From positions 1 through 39,425 of the IMG/VR virus record IMGVR_UViG_3300020477_000062: a stretch of 39,425 bases of DNA. One strand, given 5' to 3'. Position 1 is the first letter of the stretch. Each line of letters starts with the position of its first letter. This stretch comes from a virus. Under the pieces are notes generated by a model, which made no database searches, was not told the DNA's origin, and saw nothing but the letters and a program-made list of their open reading frames with translations. The position numbers and the translations under genes were made by a program. This document shows positions 33,319-39,425 of the stretch, piece by piece.

Positions 33319-33690
33319 ATGGCATTAAAAGGATCATATGATTACAAAGGTATCACTGTAAGTGATGCGTATGTAAAGATTACGGGCGTAAATTGGACTT
33401 GTAATAGCAATTCTGAGAATTACGTAAAAACTGCAGCTGTGTACAATTCTGATGGTACAGTAAAGACACCTCAGGTAGATGATACTAGATGGGTACAAAC
33501 TACAGTTGGAAATTGGCACGCAAATGTTTATAAAGATAAAGCAGCTAGAGATGCAAACCCTCATGATCAAATCTGTTCAGTCAGTGGATCATTTGATATG
33601 GATCTTAAAGATAGTGCAAAAAATCCTGTAAAACAGGCTTATGTTGCAGCTAAAACTGTTGATACTTATAAAAGCATGGCAGACGCTTAA
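33319..33690 (+). CDS. 123-aa conserved-type small protein, unknown
   Basis: A 123-aa protein beginning MALKGSYDYKGITVSDAYVK, with NWTCNSNSENYVKTAAVY and SVSGSFDMDLKDSAKNPVKQAYVAAK. The folding plan looks like a small beta sandwich plus a C-terminal helix. It has its own leader (TTTAAATTTAAAAAC-ATGG) after a terminator-like hairpin, so it may be separately and strongly expressed. A virion protein is likely; no family recognised. Confidence 0.7.
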   Translation: MALKGSYDYKGITVSDAYVKITGVNWTCNSNSENYVKTAAVYNSDGTVKTPQVDDTRWVQTTVGNWHANVYKDKAARDANPHDQICSVSGSFDMDLKDSAKNPVKQAYVAAKTVDTYKSMADA

Positions 33691-33773
33691 TACACTATGA
33701 CAATAGGTTGTTAAGAATATTATTATTTGTGTAATAGTAATAGAGTAGAATTTTAACTAAAATTTAATAAATT

Positions 33774-34049
33774 ATGAATAAAAAAGTAGAAGACGCAAAA
33801 GTCACAAAAATTACTGATGAGCAGTTAACTGAACTTCAGGGACATGTAAACAGAATCAATGCAGCTCAATTACAATTGGGTCAACTTGAATCACAGAAAC
33901 ATGGTGTTGTAAACGCCATACCAGAACTTCAAAAACAATTAAAGGAATTCCAAGATAAAATGGAAGAAGAGTATGGTAAAGTAAGTATTAATATACAAGA
34001 CGGCACAATACAAGAAATACCCGAAGAAGATGGGCAAGCTAATACGTAA
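33774..34049 (+). CDS. 91-aa coiled-coil protein
   Basis: A charged helical protein (EQLTELQGHVNRINAAQLQLGQLESQKHGVVNAIPELQKQLKEFQDKMEEEYG). The heptad-like spacing of Leu/Ile and the short size suggest a scaffold or assembly helper, possibly related to packaging. The C-terminus is acidic (IPEEDGQANT). The preceding 83-nt gap has TGACAATAGG at 33698, a partial match to the repeated promoter-like element. Confidence 0.65.
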   Translation: MNKKVEDAKVTKITDEQLTELQGHVNRINAAQLQLGQLESQKHGVVNAIPELQKQLKEFQDKMEEEYGKVSINIQDGTIQEIPEEDGQANT

Positions 34050-34251
34050 GATAAGTATTGGTAAAGATTATAAAAATGAAGCTATGCATTACGCCGTTGG
34101 CCAAGAGGTTTACGGCGGGCATACTATTTGTAATATAATAGAAGAAGATACTAAATACAGTATTTATATTAAAAAAGATAAAGATGTATTACCATGGAAA
34201 GATTTTAATAAAAACATGGCGGTATCTATAGAATATAACTTAGAATATTAA
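34030..34251 (+). CDS. 73-aa hypothetical protein
   Basis: A small basic-then-acidic protein (MGKLIRKISIGKDYKNEAMHYAVGQEVYGGHTICNIIEEDTKYSIYIKKDKDV). A GGHTICNII turn between strands suggests a compact SH3-like barrel. It overlaps the coiled-coil gene by 20 nt and the tandem GroES-like gene by one base. Function unknown. Confidence 0.6.
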   Translation: MGKLIRKISIGKDYKNEAMHYAVGQEVYGGHTICNIIEEDTKYSIYIKKDKDVLPWKDFNKNMAVSIEYNLEY

Positions 34252-34853
34252 TGCGTGCATTATATAATTTTATAGTTGAACCAATAGGAGGAAGATATAA
34301 TAATAAAAAACAAATTGGTGATAAAGAGCTTATATTAAATACAGAAGTATTTAATCATCAATACGTTAATAGAGAAGCTAAGGTTATAGCTATACCTAAA
34401 TTATTACAAACTGATATAAAAGTTGGTGATACAGTATTAGTTAATCACAATATATTTAGAAGATGGCATGATATTAGAGGGAATGAGAAAAATAGTAGAA
34501 GTTATATTAAAAGCAATTTATATTCTATCAATGAAGATCAAATATACGCGTGTAAAAGAAATAATAAATGGAACGCTTTAGATGGATATTGTTTCTTACA
34601 ACCAATTGAATCAAAAGATAAATTTGATACTAACAAAGAACAACAAAATGTTGGTATTGTTCAATATATTGAGAGTAATAATATAAAAAATGTTAATATA
34701 GGTGATTTAGTTGGTTTTATACCAGGTGTTGAGTATGAATTTATAGTTAACAATACACGTTTGTATAGGATATTAATACAACACATTACAATTAAATATG
34801 AATATAAAGGAAACGAAAAGAAATATAATCCACGCTGGGCAGAAAGCAGTTGA
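34251..34853 (+). CDS. Tandem GroES-like fold protein
   Basis: A 200-aa protein whose first half (about 4-101) follows the Cpn10 plan: NFIVEPIG strand, a loop with ELILNTE (26-32) in the place of the GroES GIVLT docking motif, REAKVIAIP, DIKVGDTVLVNHN and a final SINEDQIYACK. A second, shorter copy (about 112-185) repeats it: DGYCFLQPIES, QNVGIVQYIE, NVNIGDLVGFIP, and LYRILIQHITIKYE. Thus the phage may carry two proteins of this fold beside its GroEL. The match is by eye, and SH3/OB-type barrels can look alike. It overlaps the next gene by 56 nt. Confidence 0.6.
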   Translation: MRALYNFIVEPIGGRYNNKKQIGDKELILNTEVFNHQYVNREAKVIAIPKLLQTDIKVGDTVLVNHNIFRRWHDIRGNEKNSRSYIKSNLYSINEDQIYACKRNNKWNALDGYCFLQPIESKDKFDTNKEQQNVGIVQYIESNNIKNVNIGDLVGFIPGVEYEFIVNNTRLYRILIQHITIKYEYKGNEKKYNPRWAESS

Positions 34854-35070
34854 TGAATTAATTAAAGTTGCTAAAGAACCTATTGTAGATTCAGAAGATG
34901 ATATATCTGCTGATAGATTAAAAAATGCCGCAGCTACAAAAAAATTAGCTATATTTGATGCTTTTGAAATATTGAATAGAATTGAAGAAGAAAGAAATAT
35001 ATTAGAAGATAAACCTTCACAGAAAAAAGATAATACATTTCAGGGTTTTGCAGAAAAGAGATCTAAATAA
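34798..35070 (+). CDS. Likely small terminase subunit (TerS-like)
   Basis: A 90-aa helical protein (GQKAVDELIKVAKEPIVDSEDD, ISADRLKNAAATKKLAIFDAFEILNRIEEERNILEDK). Size, helical character and direct coupling to the large terminase (one-base overlap) suggest a terminase small subunit or an associated DNA-recognition factor. No classical TerS HTH is evident, and I base this on position. It overlaps the preceding gene by 56 nt. Confidence 0.6.
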   Translation: MNIKETKRNIIHAGQKAVDELIKVAKEPIVDSEDDISADRLKNAAATKKLAIFDAFEILNRIEEERNILEDKPSQKKDNTFQGFAEKRSK

Positions 35071-37292
35071 TGCACGAACAAACGTTATATAAAATTATTG
35101 AACCAGTAAGAATTAACACGCTTAAAAGGTTAAATAAAAGTAAGAAATGGAAATATGGTTATAATAAAGAAAATGATATTATAGTCATAAGTAAGACAGG
35201 ACAAATAGGTGAGATATATGAAATACAAAATCTTAAAATAGCTTTACCACCTGCTACTAAAGTTTATAGTAGATCAAAAAAGAAAAAAGAACAATACTGG
35301 GAGCAGTTCGAATATCCAAAAGCATTGAAAAATGTTAAAACCATTTTTGATTGGAGAGATTATCCCAATGAACATAAAGATAAATGGTTTGATTATATCA
35401 ATGAGGAATTCAATCGTAGGGAAAATGGTTTTTGGTTTAATAATAATGGTAAGCCTACTTACATTACCGGTACTCACTATATGTATCTTCAGTGGTCAAA
35501 AATTGATGTGGGTGCTCCTGAATTTAGAGAATCAAATAGATTATTCTATTTATTTTGGGAAGCTTGTAAAGCAGATAAACGCAGCTATGGAATATGTTAT
35601 CTTAAAAATAGACGATCTGGTTTCTCGTTTATGGCAAGTGCGGAAACAGTTAACGCTGCTACTATCTCGAGTGATTCAAGATTTGGGATATTATCAAAAA
35701 CTGGTTGGGATGCTAAAAAGATGTTTACAGATAAGGTTGTACCAATATCTGTTAATTACCCGTTTTTCTTTAAACCGATTCAGGATGGTATGGATCGACC
35801 AAAAAGCGAACTTGCATATAGGGTCCCGGCTCAAAAGTTTACTAGAAAGAAACTTCAAACGAATGAGCAAATTGAAGAAATTGTAGGTTTAGATACAACT
35901 ATTGATTGGAAAAACACTGGCGATAACAGTTATGACGGAGAAAAACTTAATCTATTAGTACACGATGAGAGTGGTAAGTGGGAGAGGCCTGATAATATAT
36001 TAAATAATTGGAGAGTAACAAAAACATGTTTACGTTTAGGTAGTAGGGTTATTGGGAAATGTATGATGGGTAGTACATCAAATGCATTAGATAAAGGTGG
36101 TGATAATTTTAAAAGATTATTTAGAGATTCTGATGTAACAAAAAGAAATAAAAATGGACAAACTAAATCTGGATTATATAGTTTGTTTATACCAATGGAA
36201 TGGAATTATGAGGGATTTATGGATAGGTATGGTATGCCTGTATTTATAACACCTAAGGACGTAGTTTATAATATCTATAACGATATGGTTGAAACTGGCG
36301 TTGTTAATCATTGGGAAAATGAAGTTGAAGGTTTAAGAAATGATCAAGATGCTTTAAATGAGTTTTACAGACAGTTTCCAAGAACTGAAGAACACGCATT
36401 TAGAGATGAAGCGCAAAATAGTATATTTAATTTAGTAAAAATATACGAACAAATAGATTTTAATGAAGAATTAAAAAATTCAGTTGGTATATCAACTGGA
36501 AACTTCCAGTGGGTTAATGGAATTAAAGATAGTAACGTAATATTTTATCCTGATCCAAAAGGAAGATTTAATGTTTCTTGGGTACCACCTAGTCATTTAC
36601 AAAATAAAATTGTTGATAAAAATGGTAGAAAGTATCCTGGTAACGAGCATATGGGAGCTTTTGGATGTGATAGCTATGACATATCTGGAACAGTAGATAA
36701 TAAAGGATCTAAAGGTGCGTTACACGGTTTAACAAAGTTTAGTATGGAGGATTGTCCTCCTAACCAATTTTTTTTAGAATATATAGCAAGACCAGCAACA
36801 GCTGAAATGTTTTTTGAAGACGTATTAATGGCATTAGTATTTTACGGAATGCCAATACTTGCTGAAAATAATAAACCTAGATTATTATATTATTTAAGAA
36901 GAAGAGGTTATAGAGGTTATTCAATGAATAGACCTGATAAAGTATGGAATAAATTATCCGTTGCTGAAAAAGAAGTTGGTGGAATTCCAAATTCAAGTGA
37001 AGATATTAAACAAGCACACGCTGCTGCAATTGAAATGTATATACAAGAGCATGTTGGCACGAAGCAAGATGGATCTCATGGGAATATGTATTTTAATAAA
37101 ACACTTAATGATTGGTCAAGATTTGATATAAATAAAAGAACAAAATTTGACGCGACAATAAGTTCAGGTTTAGCAATTATGGCATGTAATAGAAATTTAT
37201 ATGCACCAAATGCTAAAATAGAGACACAAAAACTAAATATAAACATCGCTAAATATACTAATAGTGGTACAATATCTAAATTAATAGAGTAA
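35070..37292 (+). CDS. Terminase large subunit (crAss-like)
   Basis: The 740-aa packaging motor. ATPase: a deviant Walker A, LKNRRSGFS (178-186), Walker B LNLLVHDE (293-300) and coupling motif GSTSNALDKGG (334-344). The strongly conserved EFYRQFPRTEEHAF (431-444) is a mark I associate with crAss-like TerL. The nuclease domain has FGCDSYDISG (531-540) with metal-binding Asp534. A long, basic N-terminal region (1-130) is extra relative to minimal TerL. It overlaps TerS-like by one base and precedes the portal by 1 nt. Confidence 0.93.
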   Translation: MHEQTLYKIIEPVRINTLKRLNKSKKWKYGYNKENDIIVISKTGQIGEIYEIQNLKIALPPATKVYSRSKKKKEQYWEQFEYPKALKNVKTIFDWRDYPNEHKDKWFDYINEEFNRRENGFWFNNNGKPTYITGTHYMYLQWSKIDVGAPEFRESNRLFYLFWEACKADKRSYGICYLKNRRSGFSFMASAETVNAATISSDSRFGILSKTGWDAKKMFTDKVVPISVNYPFFFKPIQDGMDRPKSELAYRVPAQKFTRKKLQTNEQIEEIVGLDTTIDWKNTGDNSYDGEKLNLLVHDESGKWERPDNILNNWRVTKTCLRLGSRVIGKCMMGSTSNALDKGGDNFKRLFRDSDVTKRNKNGQTKSGLYSLFIPMEWNYEGFMDRYGMPVFITPKDVVYNIYNDMVETGVVNHWENEVEGLRNDQDALNEFYRQFPRTEEHAFRDEAQNSIFNLVKIYEQIDFNEELKNSVGISTGNFQWVNGIKDSNVIFYPDPKGRFNVSWVPPSHLQNKIVDKNGRKYPGNEHMGAFGCDSYDISGTVDNKGSKGALHGLTKFSMEDCPPNQFFLEYIARPATAEMFFEDVLMALVFYGMPILAENNKPRLLYYLRRRGYRGYSMNRPDKVWNKLSVAEKEVGGIPNSSEDIKQAHAAAIEMYIQEHVGTKQDGSHGNMYFNKTLNDWSRFDINKRTKFDATISSGLAIMACNRNLYAPNAKIETQKLNINIAKYTNSGTISKLIE

Positions 37293-37293
37293 T

Positions 37294-39425
37294 ATGGCTG
37301 AAACAGTTAGAAAAGCAAATTTTCCAAGTCAGATTGTAAGTGATTCAGAAAAGGCTAGTAAAGAATATGGATTAAAAATAGGTAAAGCAATTGAGCATGA
37401 ATGGTTTGGTGTTAATAGCAATGTTAATAAATTCCAATCAAACGAAAATGAATTTCATAAATTAAGATTATATGCTAGAGGAGAACAATCAATACAAAAA
37501 TATAAAGATGAACTATCGATAAATGGTGATTTATCTTATCTTAATTTAGATTGGAAACCTGTTCCAATTATACCTAAATTTGTAGATATTGTTGTAAATG
37601 GTATAGCGGAAAGAATATATGACATAAAAGCATACTCACAAGATCCAAGTGGAGTTGAACAGAGAACAGAATATATGGAATCAATGTTGCGGGATATGCG
37701 TAGTAAAGATATTAATGATTTTGTACAGCAAGCATTTAACAAAAACATGTATGAAAATGATCCTGGTAGTTTACCTGGTAGCGAGGAAGAATTACAACTG
37801 CATATGCAATTGGATTATAAACAATCTATTGAGATAGCTGAAGAGCAAGCATTAACCACATTATTTAATAATAATAAATATGAAAATACAAGGAAGAGAC
37901 TATATTATGATTTAACTGTTCTTGGTATTGGTTGTGTAAAAAATAATTTTGATACCGCAAGAGGTGTAACAGTTGAATATGTTGATCCAGCTAATATGGT
38001 TTGGTCACACACAGAATCACCATACTTTGATGATATATATTATGTTGGCGAGGTAAAAAATATACCTATTAATGAACTTAAAAAACAATTCCCTGACTTA
38101 AGTGAAGAGGAATTAAAAGATGCGGCAGAATCTGGTGTTCACTTAACACCAATGAATAGAAATAATATCTACAACAATACTAATATAGACAAGAATACCG
38201 TTCAGGTTTTATATTTTAATTATAAAACATTTATGAACGAGGTATATAAAGTTAAAGAATTAGGAAGTGGTGCAGATAAGGCAATACAAAAAGATGATAA
38301 CTTTAATCCACCTAACGATGAAAAATTTAGAAAAATTTCTAAATCACACGAGGTGTTATATGAGGGTGTATTAGTTTTAGGTACCAAGCAATTACTTAAA
38401 TGGGAAATGGCTAAAAATATGATGCGTCCTAAAAGTGATTCATCAAAGGTGAAAATGAACTATTCTATAGTAGCGCCAAGAATGTATAAAGGTAAAATTG
38501 AATCACTAGTTGGTAGAATAACTGGTTTTGCTGATATGATTCAATTAACACATTTAAAATTACAACAAGTGTTATCAAGAATGGTACCAGATGGTGTTTA
38601 TTTAGATGCTGATGGTTTAGCAGAAGTTGACTTGGGTAATGGTACAAACTATAATCCACAAGAGGCATTAAACATGTTCTTCCAAACTGGTAGTGTTATT
38701 GGTAGATCATTAACACAAGAGGGTGATATGAATCCTGGTAAAGTACCTATACAAGAAATAGCAAGTGGTAGTGGTGGTGCTAAACTACAGAGTTTAATTA
38801 CTACATATAATTATTATTTACAAATGATAAGAGATGTGACCGGATTAAATGAAGCTAGAGATGGTAGTACACCTGATAAAAACGCTTTAGTGGGTATACA
38901 AAAAATGGCAGCCGCTAATAGTAATACAGCAACAAGACATATTTTACAATCTGGTTTATTTGTTACTGTTGAAACAGCTGAGTGTTTGTCGTTAAGAATA
39001 TCTGATATACTTGAATACTCACCTACAAAAGATGCGTTTATACAACAAATTGGTGCGCATAATGTTGGTACGTTAAATGAATTAAAGAGTTTATATTTAC
39101 ACGATTTTGGAATATTTATTGAGTTAGCTCCAGACGAAGAAGAAAAACAACTTCTTGAAAATAATATACAGCAAGCATTAGCTAAAAATAGTATAGAACT
39201 TGAGGATGCTATTGATGTTAGGGAAATAAAAAATATTAAATTAGCTAATCAACTTTTGAAACTACGAAGACAAAAGAAAATAGCGCAAGATCAACAAATA
39301 GCACAACAAAATATTCAAGCTCAAGCACAAGCAAATGCACAATCACAGCAGGTTGCTGCGCAGGCTGAAGTTCAAAAGAATCAAGCTATAACACAACAGA
39401 AGGCACAGTTAGAGCAAGTTGAGTT
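37294..39425 (+). CDS. Portal protein (partial, C-terminus outside window)
   Basis: The frame stays open from the ATG at 37294 to the window end (710 codons). The N-terminal half has LNLDWKPVPIIPKFVDIVVNGI and VEYVDPANMVWSHTESPYFDD. The segment IRDVTGLNEARDGSTPDKNALVGIQKMAAANSNTATRHI is the hallmark I recall from crAss-like portal proteins. The visible C-terminus is a Gln/Ala-rich coiled coil (QQIAQQNIQAQAQANAQSQQ). The portal is the dodecameric channel through which DNA is packed by TerL. Confidence 0.9.
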   Translation, partial: MAETVRKANFPSQIVSDSEKASKEYGLKIGKAIEHEWFGVNSNVNKFQSNENEFHKLRLYARGEQSIQKYKDELSINGDLSYLNLDWKPVPIIPKFVDIVVNGIAERIYDIKAYSQDPSGVEQRTEYMESMLRDMRSKDINDFVQQAFNKNMYENDPGSLPGSEEELQLHMQLDYKQSIEIAEEQALTTLFNNNKYENTRKRLYYDLTVLGIGCVKNNFDTARGVTVEYVDPANMVWSHTESPYFDDIYYVGEVKNIPINELKKQFPDLSEEELKDAAESGVHLTPMNRNNIYNNTNIDKNTVQVLYFNYKTFMNEVYKVKELGSGADKAIQKDDNFNPPNDEKFRKISKSHEVLYEGVLVLGTKQLLKWEMAKNMMRPKSDSSKVKMNYSIVAPRMYKGKIESLVGRITGFADMIQLTHLKLQQVLSRMVPDGVYLDADGLAEVDLGNGTNYNPQEALNMFFQTGSVIGRSLTQEGDMNPGKVPIQEIASGSGGAKLQSLITTYNYYLQMIRDVTGLNEARDGSTPDKNALVGIQKMAAANSNTATRHILQSGLFVTVETAECLSLRISDILEYSPTKDAFIQQIGAHNVGTLNELKSLYLHDFGIFIELAPDEEEKQLLENNIQQALAKNSIELEDAIDVREIKNIKLANQLLKLRRQKKIAQDQQIAQQNIQAQAQANAQSQQVAAQAEVQKNQAITQQKAQLEQVE

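Noticed and set aside
33691-33773. AATTTT/AAAATT hairpin as terminator
   Set aside because: An A/T-only 6-bp stem without a following T-run; too weak.
33774-34251. Programmed frameshift joining the 91-aa and 73-aa genes
   Set aside because: They overlap by 20 nt but the second has its own ATG and no slippery heptamer is evident in the overlap.
1-39425. Integrase, excisionase, CI-type repressor or phage RNA polymerase
   Set aside because: No reading frame shows the motifs of these families within the window; they may exist outside it.

Overview
The window is about 39.4 kb of an AT-rich tailed double-stranded DNA phage genome, cut inside a gene at both ends. The TerL and portal proteins look like those of crAss-like (Crassvirales-type) phages. 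The genes almost never have a Shine-Dalgarno sequence; starts are preceded instead by A/T-rich leaders, often of the form AAATTTAATAAA-ATG. Together these point to a Bacteroidota (probably marine flavobacterial) host. This host call is inference: no database search was run. No integrase, excisionase or lysogeny repressor is visible, so a lytic lifestyle is likely.

Layout. Every gene left of about 12.8 kb is on the minus strand and reads leftward. This is the early/DNA-metabolism arm. From right to left it holds a dense set of microgenes (8.5-12.8 kb), a GC-rich tRNA-like RNA (10.01-10.11 kb), DNA ligase, a 3D/double-psi-barrel secreted protein, an HTH protein, a phage sigma-70 factor, an ERF annealing protein with a PD-(D/E)XK exonuclease, an SSB-like protein, a T7-type primase-helicase, a thymidylate-synthase-family enzyme with an Asn-to-Asp substitution typical of dCMP-modifying enzymes, and a truncated GIY-YIG-like/MazG-like fusion. 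A divergent non-coding hub (12.78-13.21 kb) carries a G-quadruplex motif, inverted repeats and copies of a directional element. The same element recurs in front of the HTH/sigma genes, so it may be a phage-specific promoter or operator.

Every gene right of 13.2 kb is on the plus strand. This is the virion/lysis arm: an unknown 279-aa protein, a small lipoprotein, a 2179-aa tail fibre with an S74 chaperone domain, a full GroEL with an overlapping GroES, a winged-helix-like protein, a very basic 33-aa peptide, a 3TM holin, two medium fibre/adaptor proteins, a second giant fibre (1897 aa, also S74), an unknown virion-like protein, a small SAM-methyltransferase-like protein, several small conserved unknowns, a tandem GroES-like protein, a likely small terminase, the large terminase, and the portal, which runs off the right end.

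How the parts may work together. Ligase, primase-helicase, SSB, exonuclease and ERF make a replication/recombination set. The TS-like enzyme beside MazG resembles a T4-style plan for removing and modifying cytosine nucleotides. The phage sigma factor may redirect host RNA polymerase to the repeated element. GroEL/GroES, lying between two giant fibre genes, probably folds virion proteins; the second, tandem GroES-like protein beside the terminase genes is the most unusual extension of that theme.
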